Counted from the first letter of the stretch, positions 21,616-33,613 are shown. The stretch: 64,000 nt of DNA from Scilla litardierei (GCA_030789695.1 CM061139.1:201101641-201165640), one strand, 5' to 3'. Translations and numbers: made by a program. Notes: generated by a model not told the origin, from the letters alone.

Positions 21616-22224
21616 AAATTTCCCGTGCACATTGTGCACGGAGCAAAAATAATTCCCCATGAACACTGTAGCGGTTTATGCGCGCGAAACTGGGAGGGAG
21701 CGAAAAGTGTGGGTGTGCGTGTCGGCAGCGTCGGGGGGTTAAAAGGGACCAAACACGTAAATACGGATGCCAAAAGGACCTAAATACAAAAGTGGAAGGA
21801 GCGGATTTTTTTGCGCAATTTAATGGAAATGTGGGGGGTGGAATTTTTAATTTTTTTACTTGCACCCTAATCCAAACCATCTCCACACCCACCTCCAAGT
21901 GGGACCCACCATGATGAGGTGGCCAAACCTAGGCTGTAACGACTGGTTTTTCATGTATGGATTATTATATATATTATATTATATGTAGTTTTCCCTTCCT
22001 GTGATTTCCTTTTCCGTCTCCGTAGTTTTCTTTTCGCTCGTTTCGTTGTGATTCTCTAGATTCTTCCGTCGGTCGCCGTGTTTGAAGTAAGTCATTCGTG
22101 ACGGACTTCATAACGTCGATATCTTAGAGTTAGAACGAGCCTAGGAGACTTAGGAAACCATCCCGGAGCTTCGCGCTCCATTTCGGAACTTTCAGTGCAC
22201 ATTAGCCGGTATGAGAAGGGGCAC

Positions 22225-22620
22225 TGACTGACTAGATGACGATCCAGTCGGTCAGAAAACCTTCTTGAACCGACTAGTGGGCTTTGAAAATTATTCAGGA
22301 GTTACTGTTTATCGTTAGTCGGTCTAAGAACGTTGGTCGACCGACTAGGTTGCAAACTAGTCGGTCAGCAATGCTTCTTTAACCGACTAACTCATTAATT
22401 ATTTTTGATACCATTTACTGTTTACTCTTAGTCGGTCTAAGAACGTTGGTCGACCGACTAGATGTCAAACTAGTCGGTCAGTAGTTGTTCATTGACCGAC
22501 TAACTCTTAGTTCAGATTTTCGTCAGGTGTTACTGTTTACACTTAGTCGGTCTGCGTTGATCAACCGACCGACTAGTTTTCAAACTAGTCGGTCAACATT
22601 CCTTCTTTGACCGACTAATC
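22225..22620. repeat. CCGACTAG/CTAGTCGG palindromic array in U3
   Basis: About sixteen copies of a 7-8-base motif in both orientations: rows such as gttggtcgaccgactag, aaactagtcggtca and accgactaac recur with a period of about 100 bp, giving four larger units. The same array is in the 3' LTR at 29413-29815. Position just upstream of the TATA box suggests an enhancer-like or silencing-target role (inference). Confidence 0.8.
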
Positions 22621-22662
22621 AGTACAGGAAACCCTAGTTTTGCCATAACCGCCACAAAACAC

Positions 22663-22670
22663 TATAAATA
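22663..22670 (+). promoter_or_regulatory. TATA box of the 5' LTR
   Basis: TATAAATA within cactataaatacccctccc, followed by a CT-rich initiator-like stretch (ttctcttcttcttcttcaac) about 25-40 bases downstream. The 3' LTR copy is at 29852-29859. Confidence 0.75.
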
Positions 22671-24440
22671 CCCCTCCCAAATGTTTTTCTCTTCTTCTTC
22701 TTCAACTCTAAACCTAATTTCTCCCCCATTGAGCCCCCATCATCCTCAAACACTCAAACCTTCATCCCAAGCTCATCCTCCATCAACCAAACCCTCCCTT
22801 GTCACAACCCGCCTTCCATCTTCCTCAAACCTTCATCAAACCCCCAAAATCCACCCCTAAACCCATTTCTCCAGATTTTCCTCCGTTTCTAGATCAAGCC
22901 GGATCGTTCTTCCGTTGCCGCGGTTGCTCGGCATCGTTCCTACGCTTCTTCACGGTAATACTCGATTCATTTAGTTTTAGCATAACCCACATTGACATTG
23001 TGAAACCCTAATAAAATGGATTATTAGACAATTAGGATTCTAATAAGAAATCAATTTAGAATCATTGTGCTAATAATTGTTTTGCCCTAACAGTGATCCA
23101 TCCATAGTTAGCTTGTGTGACGATCTTCATTGCTCGTCAATCCCGGTATCAGGCAAGTGAAACTTGCTATCTTTCGAATTGGGCCATGTCTTAGGCCATT
23201 ACCTTGCTTTAGCGTAAAAGAGACTAGACAGTGAAAGGATAGCTGTCTGGACGCCTTTGATCTAGCTTGACAACGAAGCTAGATCCGTCACCATCATCGT
23301 GCTTGTCAAGTCATGTTTAATTTCCATTAACTGTACGCAAATATCTGTTCATGTCATTGCATAGTGATTATTCATCGTGATTGCGTAGCACACGCTACAA
23401 TATTATATTCCTGGCTCGTGTCCAGAAGCGAGCCCTGTAGTTGGAAACCCCAACGCTCGGATACCGGCTAGGTGCACCCCTATGCCAAATACACTTCCTG
23501 GATCGTGTTCCAGAAGCGAGCGCAGTTAGTTGGAAACCCCAACGCTCGACACATATGGGTGGGGTAAGAGATATGCGGCCACCTGAGCCCCGAGTTGGCC
23601 TGATCCGCCACTCCGGCCAGCAGGCGAAATCTCTAGTGCACAAGTGATTAATAGTGATAAGTGAATCGTGATTAGTGTTTAGTGATTGCTACATCGTGAG
23701 TGCGTGACACTCTCTTTTTAAACTGCTGCATCAAACTAAACTGTCATGTCATTGCTTAATATTATAAGTGCTAGGTTGTTAGTTACTTTCAGTTTCCTTG
23801 CTCAAGTCTTTAGACTTGCTGACATGTGCCCCTTTTCTCTTTTGGGTGACACATGTTAGACCCCGGGCCAGAGTTACTTGCTGATGGTGATGTGTTTGCG
23901 GACGCCGAGCTTGAGCCCGTGTTGGATGAGGACTTCGTGGACACGGGCGATCAGTCTTAGGAGCTGTCTGTGTGTTTTTTTAGCTGCTGTAGTTGCCGGT
24001 GCGTAGCACCGTTGTTTTGTCTTATGTTGTGGTTGCGGGCCGGCTTGTGGCCTTAGACTCTTTCGTTATAGCCTGGTGGCTTTTCTGGTTGTTGAACTCT
24101 TTGTTTTAGTTGGACAAACTATCTGAGATATGAGATTTTATTTCTGTCTCCTTTTGTTATTATCTTTGTTCTGTTCATGGTTACAGGGACCTGCTTATGA
24201 TTCATTGACGCTTATCGGGCGTGCGGCTTCACCGCTCCACGCCCGTGCGGACCTTTTCACGTCTCGCCTCCACTTTTGGGAAGCAGGGCATGACAGGTTT
24301 TGTTGGTGGCCCATGCAGGTCTCCCTCTGTAACTGTGAATGTCGAAATGATGATAATAATATTAGAATGTCCACTAAATGAAGTTCGACATCCGAGTCGT
24401 TAAGCTATGAGTCTAATTGTTTCGTTTTCTGTGTCACTAG

Positions 24441-25574
24441 ATGGCAGGAAGGCGGAATACCCGTGCGGGTAGTAGTAGTAGTGGTGCGCTCCCTCATGTT
24501 GAGGAACCTGAGCGGGAGCCTACTAACGGAGAGATGATGCGAATGATGATGCAGATGATGCAAGTTCAGCAGGGTGTGCTTCTGTAGGTACAGAATGCTC
24601 CGGTGGCTCGAGCTGCTCGGACGGTGGAAGCCCCTCGCCCTGAGCCTGGAGCGAAGCAGTTCAGAAAGCTGGGTCCTGCATATTTTGATGGAACCGAAGG
24701 TCCACTAGCTGCTGATGAGTGGATGAGGAATATCGAGGACAATCTGAAGATGTCCAAGGTCAACGAAGTTAGTTGGGTTGACTTGACGAAGCGCCAGCTG
24801 AGGGATAACGCCAGAAATTGGTGGGATGCTGAAGAGAATATGTTGGAGGAGCCGATCGTCTGGGCTACCTTCAAGGCCAGATTTGATGGTGAGTTCTTCC
24901 CAAAAGCTACCAGGGAAGAGATGCTGCAACGTTTTATCGATCTGAAGCAAGGAAGCTCGTCGGTGGACCGGTATCACCAAGAGTTCATAAGGCTGAGTCG
25001 GTTTGCACCGAAGATGGTGCAGGACGCTGAGGAGAGAGCTCAGAGGTTCCTACAGGGACTTGCTTCGGAGCTCCAGGGTTTTGTGACCTCTTCTGACCGG
25101 GAATCTTATCAGAAGGTTCTAGTAGCAGCCAAGAGGCAGGAGCTGCTCGTGAACCAGAGGAGGGGTCTATTGTTGGAGTTGGGAAGAGGCCTGTGGAACA
25201 GGCGAGAGCTGTGGTTAGACCTGGATTCAGGCCGAACCAGCCTGTTCAGTTTAAGAGGCCAGGAGGGCCTGTTCAGAAGGTTTGCCATTTCTGTGGCAAG
25301 GAGGGCCACATCAAGGAATCGTGTAGGAGGTTCTTGGGGCAATGTATGGCCTGTGGAGATCCTGCCCATGCTCTCAGGGAGTGCCCGAGGTTGAAGCAAC
25401 CTTGGAGGACACCTATTGCTGCCCCGTCGTTGCAGCAGAGAGCCCCGGTGACCGCTGGTCATGGGGTACCCCTTGTTCCACAAGGGCATGCCTTTCGGCA
25501 GGCTGTTCCGCCAAGGAGGCAGGCATTTCTGATGACCGAGGAGGAGATCTCGGCCATGGATTATGTCATTGCAG
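24441..25574 (+). pseudogene. gag: gag of the chromovirus (one stop, one frameshift)
   Basis: The ATG at 24441 begins MAGRRNTRAG. Codon 49 is TAG (24585-24587), probably from CAG. The frame then stays open through the retrotransposon gag domain (GPAYFDGTEGPLAADEW, NWWDAEE, FFPKATREEM, RFIDLKQGS, RFLQGLASELQGF). A frameshift at about 25160 moves to another frame, which holds two CCHC zinc knuckles (CHFCGKEGHIKESC and CMACGDPAHALREC). Gag packages the element RNA and forms the particle. The ORF reaches the putative intron at 25575. Confidence 0.88.
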
Positions 25575-25686
25575 GTAACTTTCAAACTAGTTGTTCCTTC
25601 CTTAGTTAGTTGATTGTTAAATTATGTTGGTTGCTTGTGTATGAATGTTGCTAGAGTAAGATTTGATTGATTAGACTGTTTGTTAG
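25575..25686 (+). other. Putative 112-bp intron between gag and protease
   Basis: GTAACT at the start and TTGTTAG at the end bound an AT-rich, T-rich segment with stops in the gag frame. Removing it joins the gag frame to the protease frame in phase 1. Introns are known between gag-pro and pol in Ogre-type elements; here it lies before the protease active site. Confidence 0.6.
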
Positions 25687-28600
25687 GTGTGGTTTTGGTT
25701 TGCACATTCCCTGCCCGAGTCCTCTTTGACTCAGGTGCGTCGATGTGCATTTTGGCCCAGAGCTTCGTGGAGAAGCATTCCTTGTCGACGTCCCCTCTCC
25801 CCAAGAGTTGGAACATCGTTACAGGGAATGGTGTAGTCTTGGTGCATCGTGGGTGCAGCCCTTGCTCTGTGGTGGTTTGTGGACATGAGCTTTATGCTGA
25901 TTTTATTGTCCACAACATCACCAACTATGATGCGGTCCTTGGGATGGATTGGCTTGCGAGCTTCTATGCTACGATTGACTGTCGGAGGAAGAAGGTGGTG
26001 TTCGAGATTCCCAGACATCTGGTATTTGAGTTCAGTCGAGGTAGCAGTTCGCTTGGTTCGGTCAGATTTCGGGCCAGACCGGTGGAAGATGTGGCTATGC
26101 AGTTGGAGTTGGAGAGGCCAGCTGTGGTGCGAGATTTTGATGACGTCTTCCCCGAGGAGATGTCTAGACTGCCACCCGATCGAGCTTTAGAGTTTTCTAT
26201 TGATTTGATTCCAGGTGCGCAGCCGATTTCGAAGGCACCATACCGTATGGCGCCTGCAGAATTGGAAGAGTTACGGAAGCAGTTGGATGAGCTTATGCAG
26301 AAGGGTTACATTAATCCCAGCGTGTCTCCGTGGGGAGCACCGGTGTTGCTGGTGAGGAAGAAGGATGGTTCGCGTCGCATGTGCGTGGACTATCGGGGAT
26401 TGAATGCGGTGACCATTAAGAATAGATATCCTTTGCCTCGTATTGATGACATTTTTGATCAGCTTGGAGGGTCGAGGGTGTTTTCTAAGTTGGATTTGAG
26501 GAGTGGTTATCATCAGTTGAAGGCGAAGAAGGAGGATGTTCCGAAGACAGCTTTCAGAACGAAGTATGGGCACTATGAGTTCGTGGTTATGCCTTTCGGG
26601 GTAACTAACGCACCTGCAGTTTTCATGAATTTGATTAATCTGATTTTCTATGACTTTTTGGATAAGTTTGTCGTTATCTTTATTGACGACATTCTGATTT
26701 ATTCGAGGTCGGAGGAGGAGCATGCCTCGCACTTGAGGGTCGTGTTGGAAATTTTGAGGAAGCATCGGTTGTATGCCAAGTTTTCGAAGTGCGAGTTCTG
26801 GTTGGACAGTGTTGCTTTTCTCGGGCATGTGGTGACTGGTGATGATATTTCAGTGGATCCCGAGAAGATCAGGGCCATCAGAGAGTGGCCTGTTCCGTCG
26901 TCGGCCTCTGAGATTCGGAGTTTCCTTGGTTTGGCGGGATATTATCGGCGTTTCATTAAGGACTTTTCCCGTATTGCCGAGCCAATGACCAGGTTGACGC
27001 GGAAGGATATACCTTATGTTTGGTCGGGTGACTGTGAGCATGCCTTTGGTGTTCTGAGAGAGCGTTTGACGTCTGCCCCTGTCCTTGCTGTGCCTGACCG
27101 AAGTGGAGGATTCGAGATCTTTGTGATGCTTCTGGCAAGGGTCTCGGTTGTGTTTTGCATCAGTATGGACATGTGGTGGCTTATGCGTCGCGTCAGCTCA
27201 AGGTTCATGAGAAGAATTACCCGACGCATGATTTGGAGTTGGCTGCCGTTGTGTTTGCTCTTAAGATTTGGAGTCACTTCTTGCTGAGTGAGAAAGTGAA
27301 AATCTTCACCGATCACAAAATCTTAAAGTATATTTTTACCCAGAAGGAGCTCAACATGCGACAGCGTCGATGGTTGGAGCTTATGGCAGATTACGAGATT
27401 GATTTGCAGTATCACCCTGGCAAGGTGAATGTGGTGCCTGATGCTTTGAGTAGGCTTCCCGCAGTGATGGTTTTGACTCCGCAGTGGAGATTACAGCAGG
27501 ATTTTTGCGGGTCCGATATAGAGATTGTTCTTCCCGAGAGGCTTCTTCGTTGATGTACATGCAGGTGCAGTCAACGATCGTGGATCGGATTAAGGCGAGT
27601 CAGGCCGGAGATCCGAAATTGGTAAGGATTCGAGGGCAGGTTGAAGCCGGTCTACGGACTGACTTTTTGGTTCATGATGATGGCTCGTTGAGGTTCGGTG
27701 CCAGGCTGTGTGTGCCAGCTGGGGATATCAGAGAGGAGTTGTTGGTGGAGGCACACAGTTCGCCGTATTCTGTGCATCCTGGTGGGACCAAGATGTACAA
27801 GGATCTTCGTTTGAACTTTTGGTGGCACGGCATGAAGAGGAGTGTGGCACGGAGTGTGGCCAAGTGTTTGGTTTGCCAGCAAGTGAAGGCGGAGCATCAG
27901 CGTACGGCCGGGTTGCTACAACCGCTTCCGATTCCGGAGTGGAAGTGGCAGCACATCACTATGGACTTCGTGACTGGACTACCTCGGAGTCCGAAGCAGA
28001 ACGACGCGATTTGGGTGATCGTAAACCGATTGACCAAGTCTGCACATTTTATTCCATTCCGAGTAGGACAGTCCACTGAGGCAATAGCAAGGAGATACAT
28101 GGATGTAATTTCTTTACTCTCCGTTTCTATTTTCTTTTTCTAGTTTAGATAGTGATGTAATGTGAATCGTGCAGGAGATCGTGCGACTTCATGGAGTCCC
28201 CGTGAGTATCGTGTCGGACAGAGACACGAGATTCACATCTCAGTTCTGGCAGAGTTTGCAGAAAATTTTGGGTACGCGTCTGAGCTTCAGCACGGCGTAC
28301 CATCCGCAGACGGACGGCCAGTCCGAGAGGATGATTCAGATTTTGGAAGACATGCTGAGAGCGTGCATGTTGGATTTCAAGGGTTCGTGGGAGGACCATC
28401 TACATTTGGTGGAGTTCTCTTACAACAACAGTTTCCAGGCGTCTATTGGCATGGCGTCTTTCGCCGCATTATATGGGAAGAAATGTTGATCGCCATTGAG
28501 TTGGGATGACGTTGGCGATCGGGAGCTGTTGGGGCCTGAGATGATTGTGGAGGCTGTGGAGGTCGTCAGGAACATTCGGGAGAGGCTGAGGATTGCTCAG

Positions 28601-29077
28601 GACCGTTTTAAGCATTGGGCGGATGCGAAACGTCGTCCTTTGGAGTTTCAGCCGGGCGATCATGTGTTTCTGAGGATTTTCCCGAATCGTGGAGTGATTC
28701 GTTTTGGGAAGCGAGGGAAGTTGAGCCCACGATACATTGGACCATTTGATGTTTTGGAGAGGGTCGACGAAGTAGCTTACCGCTTATCCTTGCCGCCATC
28801 TTTGGAAGGAGTCAATGATGTTTTCCATGTGTCGCAGCTTCGTCGATACATCAGCGATCCGTCTCATGCCGTGGATTTCTTGGAGATTGCCGTTCGCTCA
28901 GATTTGACGTATGACCAGCATCCAGTGCAGATTCTGGACAGGCGTCAGAAGTCACTTCGGAACAAGGTCGTTGATCTTGTTCGGGTGATGTGGCAACACG
29001 GTTCGCTGGGAGAGTCTACTTGGGAGAGAGAAGATGAGATGCGAGAGCGCTACCCACTTTTGTTCCCGGACACGTGA
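25687..29077 (+). pseudogene. pol: pol of the chromovirus: PR-RT-RH-INT-chromodomain, broken
   Basis: Protease motif LFDSGAS is near 25720-25740. The reverse transcriptase has [33 protein letters not shown] and FIDDILIYS (about 26680) and is open from 25687 to 27287. A one-base deletion near 27121 shifts RNase H into another frame (to about 27553, with TDHK near 27310). Another shift near 27545 precedes integrase. Integrase shows a zinc-binding H-H-C-C region (27750-27880) and catalytic Asp (27963), Asp (28216) and Glu (28323) positions; the usual Asp in IVDRLTK is Asn. A 70-bp intron-like insertion lies at 28105-28174. TGA at 28487-28489, probably from CGA, truncates it before the chromodomain-like tail (28920-29060). 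The element cannot make its own enzymes. Confidence 0.92.
28105..28174 (+). other. Putative 70-bp intron in integrase
   Basis: GTAATTTC at the start and tcgtgcag at the end flank a T-rich segment with an in-frame stop. Removing it joins two integrase exons in phase 0, between the first and second catalytic Asp. Both sides align to the family without gap. Confidence 0.6.
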
Positions 29078-29109
29078 GTGTTGGGAATTCCGAGGAAGGA
29101 ATTTTTCTT

Positions 29110-29122
29110 AAGTTTGGGAGGA
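29110..29122 (+). other. Polypurine tract of the chromovirus
   Basis: AAGTTTGGGAGGA immediately precedes the 3' LTR, the standard plus-strand primer for gypsy elements. Confidence 0.85.
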
Positions 29123-31483
29123 TGTAACGACTGGTTTTTCATGTATGGATTATTATATATATTATATTATTTGTAGTTTTCCCTTCCTTGTGATTTCCTT
29201 TTCCGTCTCCGTAGTTTTCTTTTCGCTCGTTTCGTTGTGATTCTCTAGATTCTTCCATCGGTCGCCGTGTTTGAAGTAAGTCATTCGTGACGGACTTCAT
29301 AACGTCGATATCTTAGAGTTAGAACGAGCCTAGGAGACTTAGGAAACCATCCCGAAGCTTCGCGATCCATTTCGGAACTTTCAGTGCACATTAGCCGGTA
29401 TGAGAAGGGGCACTGACCGACTAGATGCCGATCCAATCGGTCAGAAAACCTTCTTGAACCGACTAGTGGGATTTGAAAATTATTCAGGAGTTACTATTTA
29501 TCGTTAGTCGGTCTAAGAACGTTGGTCGACCGACTAGGTTGCAAACTAGTCGGTCAGCAATGCTTCTTTAACCAACTAACTCATTAATTATTTTTGATAC
29601 CAGTTACTGTTTACTCTTAGTCGGTCTAAGAACGTTGTCCGACCGACTAGATGTCAAACTAGTCGGTCAGTAGTTGTTCTTTGACCGACTAACTCTTAGT
29701 TCAGATTTTCGTCAGGTGTTACTGTTTACACTTAGTCGGTCTGCGTTGATCAACCGACCGACTAGTTTTCAAACTAGTCGGTCAACATTCCTTCTTTGAC
29801 TGACTAATCAGTACAGGAAACCCTAGTTTTGCCCTAACCGCCACAAAACACTATAAATACCCCTCCCAAACGTTTTTCTCTTCTTCTTCTTCAACTCTAA
29901 ACCTAATTTCTCCCCCATTGAGCCCCCATCATCCTCAAACACTCAAACCTTCATCCCAAGCTCATCCTCCATCAACCAAACCCTCCCTTGTCACAACCCG
30001 CCTTCCATCTTCCTCAAACCTGCATCAAACCCCCAAAATCCACCCTTAAACCCATTTCTCCAGATTTTCCTCCGTTTCTAGATCAAGCCGGATCGTTCTT
30101 CCGTTGCCGCGGTTGCTCGGCATCGTTCCTCCGCTTCTTCACGGTAATACTCGATTCATTTAGTTTTAGCATAACCCACATTGACATTGTGAAACCCTAA
30201 TAAAATGGATTATTAGACAATTAGGATTCTAATAAGAAATCAATTTAGAATCATTGTGCTAATAATTGTTTTGCCCTAACAGTGATCCATCCATAGTTAG
30301 CTTGTGTGACGATCTTCATTGCTCGTCAATCCCGGTATCAGGCAAGTGAAACTTGCTATCTTTCGAATTGGGCCATGTCTTAGGCCATTACCTTGCTTTA
30401 GCGTAAAAGAGACTAGACAGTGAAAGGATAGCTGTCTGGACGCCTTTGATCTAGCTTGACAACGAAGCTAGATCCATCACCATCATCATGCTTGCCAAGT
30501 CATGTTTAATTTCCATTAATTGTACGCAAATATCTGTTCATATCATTGCATAGTGATTATTCATCGTGATTGCGTAGCACACGCTACAATATTATATTCC
30601 TGGCTCGTGTCCAGAAGCGAGCCATGTAGTTGAAAACCCCAACGCTCGGATACCGGCTAGGTGCACCCCTATGCCAAATACACTTCCTGGCTCGTGTTCC
30701 AGAAGCGAGCGCAGTTAGTTGGAAACCCCAACGCTCGACACATATGGGTGGGGTAAGAGATATGCGGCCACCTGAGCCCCGAGTTGGCCTGATCCACCAC
30801 TCCGGCCAGCAGGCGAAATCTCTAGTGCACAAGTGATTAATAGTGATAAGTGAATCGTGATTAGTGCTTAGTGATTGCTACATCGTGAGTGCGTGACACT
30901 CTCTTTTTAAACTGCTGCATCAAACTAAACTGTCATGTCATTGCTTAATATTATAAGTGCTAGGTTGTTAGTTACTTTCAGTTTCCTTGCTCAAGTCTTT
31001 AGACTTGCTGACATGTGCCCCTTTTCTCTTTTGGGTGACACATGTTAGACCCCGAGCCAGAGTTACTTGCTAAGGGTGAGGTGTTTGCGGACGCCGAGCT
31101 TAAGCCCGTGTTGGACGAGGACTTCGTGGACACGGGCGATCAGTCTTAGGAGCTGTCTGTGTGTTTTTTAGCTGCTGTAGTTGCTGGTGCGTAGCACCGT
31201 TGTTTTGTCTTATGTTGTGGTTGCGGGCCGGCTTGTGGCCTTAGACTCTTTCGTTATAGCCTGGTGGCTTTTCTGGTTGTTGAACTCTTTGTTTTAGTTG
31301 GACAAACTATCTGAGATATGAGATTTTATTTCTGTCTCCTTTTGTTATTATCTTTGTTCTGTTCATGGTTACAGGGACCTGCTTATGATTCATTGACGCT
31401 TATCGGGCGTGCGGCTTCACTGCTCCACGCTCGTGCGGACCTTTTCACGTCTCGCCTCCACTTTTGGGAAGCGGGGCGTGACA
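29123..31483 (+). repeat. 3' LTR of the chromovirus
   Basis: 2361 bp, same length as the 5' LTR and about 98% identical by eye. It contains the same palindromic array and TATA box (29852-29859). Confidence 0.95.
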
Positions 31484-31890
31484 TAGGCCACCGCTCTATC
31501 AACCTCTTTGTCCGTGCACATTGTGCACGGAGCAAAAATAATTCCCCATGAACACTGTAGCGGTTTATGCGCACGAAACTGGGAAGGAGCGAAAAGTGTG
31601 GGAGTGCGTGTCGGCAACGTCGTTGGGTTAAAAGGGACCAAACACGTAAATACGGATGCCAAAAGGATCTAAATACAAAAGGGGAAGGAGGGGATTTTTT
31701 TGCGCAATTTAATGGAAAGGTGGGTGTGGGTGGAATTTTTTATTTTTTTTGCTTGCATCCCAATCCAAACCCATCTCCACACCCACCCCAAAGTGGGACA
31801 CACCATGATGAGGTGGCCAAATCTAGGCCACCACTCTATCAACCTTTTTGTCCTAGGACAACCTTGTGTTTTATATAAGAGATATATATA

Positions 31891-32160
31891 CTAGTCATTA
31901 CCCGTGCCCCTACGGGCACGGTTTATTTAATGGCTGAGTCCCCCCCCCCACAAATTTCAAGCCTCCCCAAACTGTTGTTTTCAACTTTTAGCGTTGAAAT
32001 GGCTCAGATTTTTCGGTTTCCCTAAATAATTTCACCTCATTTTCAATTTTCCTCCCAAAACTTATCCTAGTCATCAACTATTGTTTGTCCTAGTCATATT
32101 TAGCTTGTCCGCGTAGGACAAACTCAGCCACATAGGACAAACATTTGAAATCTTCATCTT
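31891..32160 (-). mobile_element. Short Helitron (about 270 bp)
   Basis: On the minus strand the 3' end is hairpin CCGTGCCCGTAGGGGCACGG, spacer gtaatga and CTAG (31894-31891), followed by T. Its 5' part begins after a TA run near 32160. Repeats of gtcctag/gtccta and a C9 run (31942-31950) lie inside. The 5' boundary is not a clean TC. Confidence 0.65.
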
Positions 32161-33360
32161 ATATATATATACTAGTCATACCCCGTGCCCGCGGGCACGG
32201 TTCATTTAAGATTTTCCCCCGCAAAATCTTTGTTCCCCAAAAAATTATTTCCACGGTCAAAATTGTGCGGAACAACAAATTAGCGTAAAAATATTTAGCG
32301 ACACGGACGCATTCGGCGTGGAACAACGAAATCGGTGCATGCACCTTCAGCGCGGAACAACAAATTCGACGCGGAACAACAAATTCGGCGCGGACGCTTT
32401 CGATGCAGAACAACAAATTGGTTAAAAAAATTAGCGGGCGCCTTCAGCGCGGTTCATTTACGATTCCCCCTCAAAATCTTAGATCACCCATAATTTAGCT
32501 CATCCCAAGAAATTTCAATCATTTTGAAATTATTCACCTGTGATCAATATTGATCGAGTCGCATCATCTAGTCCGTCCTGATCAAGAGATCGTGCATCGT
32601 CTTCTCTACACGAACCACCATCCATGTAACCAGCAGAACATACACCTCACGTCATGTTTTAACTATAGACATGCATATTGTAACCCCCAAAACTACATCA
32701 AATCAAAAAAAAATTCTCTAGGTGTCAACATTAAGACAATATATTTCATCATAATTCCTTAAAATTCACTTCAATCAATTCAAATACCACATCGTCATCT
32801 ACTCTCAAATTACAACGTCAAGAATTTGACATCAACGATTGGTATTTCACATTTAAAAACAATAAAATCCTTGCTCTATAAACCAAAATGAATGTATTGC
32901 AAGAATCTATTGCTGGGTGTTGCAAGAATGTATTGCGCGGTTCATTTACAAAACAATATTAAACTCTATTCCAAGAATGTATTGCTGGGTGTTGCATACC
33001 TATGTGGTGAAGGCATGCTATTATCATATTGTCATACATTCATTCAGAGTATCGCATTGCTAATCATCTTTCTTTCACATTATGAATCTGTTAATTTAAG
33101 GAACAATTTTTTCACAACAATATGTTAATATAAACTTATGATAAACTTTGAATATGATTGATATAGAGAACCTATGATTCCAAGGATGTTAACAGACATT
33201 TGAAAAACTAAAAAGTTGTTCATTGAGAATACTATTTCATTACATGTCCTTATTGGAAAATGAAATGCATGCACAGAAGAATATATGATACTTATTACAA
33301 TCTTTACCTCATTATATTAGCAAATGAACAAATAAAAAAACCAATACTATCTGTATCTCA

Positions 33361-33613
33361 TTATATTAGCAAATGAACTGCATGCACAGAAAAAAAAAGC
33401 CTTTCAGACATTGTTGTTGCTAGTGAGGAGCACATCATTGTATGGTGCGATGATAATGGGTGGGCCTTAGGCTTCTTTGCTGACGGCTGCCACCTGTTGT
33501 CCTCAAGGATTAAGGGAACATTTCCCTCTCTTTCTCTAATCAGCCTTTCCAGTGCCACTCCTTGGAGCTTCTCCAACTGGCTCCATCCATTTGCTACACT
33601 TTGAACACCTTTA
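33361..33613 (-). pseudogene. Exon-like fragment e4, left copy
   Basis: Mirror of 62399-62651. It is open for about 84 codons after an AG acceptor and encodes EKLQGVALERLIREREGN and NRWQPSAKKPKAHP. The gene of origin is not recognised. Confidence 0.4.

Larger units (their letters stand above)
21935..24295 (+). repeat. 5' LTR of the chromovirus
   Basis: 2361 bp, TGTAACGACTGG to GGCATGACA. U3 carries an array of CCGACTA/TAGTCGG motifs (22225-22620) ahead of the TATA box. The remainder (R/U5) is non-coding and contains a direct repeat of ccagaagcgag ... cccaacgctcg (23410-23550). Confidence 0.95.
21930..31488 (+). mobile_element. Ty3/gypsy chromovirus (Tekay-like), defective
   Basis: The element is 21935-31483 (9549 bp), flanked by the perfect duplication TAGGC (21930-21934 and 31484-31488). 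LTRs are 2361 bp each, starting TGTAACGACTGG and ending TGACA. The order gag, protease, RT, RNase H, integrase, chromodomain-like tail is that of Ty3/gypsy chromoviruses; long LTRs and the tail (QILDRRQK, LRNKVVDLVRV, STWE, RYPLLF) point to the Tekay/Del clade. By eye the LTRs differ at about 45 sites (about 2%), a fairly recent insertion. Two nonsense codons and three frameshifts disable it. No initiator-Met primer site is obvious after the 5' LTR. Confidence 0.95.
21612..31882 (-). mobile_element. Minus-strand Helitron unit(s), tail-to-tail with the previous one and split by the chromovirus
   Basis: On the minus strand the 3' end is hairpin CCGTGCACAATGTGCACGG, spacer, CTAG (21615-21612), overlapping the plus-strand Helitron's CTAG. 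The body continues to 21934, is interrupted by the LTR element (21935-31483), and resumes at 31489. There a second internal hairpin (about 31500-31520) is followed by another body, ending with 5' TCTCTTATATAAAACACAAGG at 31882, preceded by A. The order of hairpins suggests two fused units. Confidence 0.68.

Noticed and set aside
20700..21900. Long frames rich in CIPIQTHLHTHPQ-like words
   Set aside because: They recur because the short Helitron units are repeated in both orientations; they have no domain and no splice context.
22225..22620. CRISPR-like array
   Set aside because: The repeats are 7-8 bases, in both orientations, inside a plant LTR; no uniform spacer, no cas genes.
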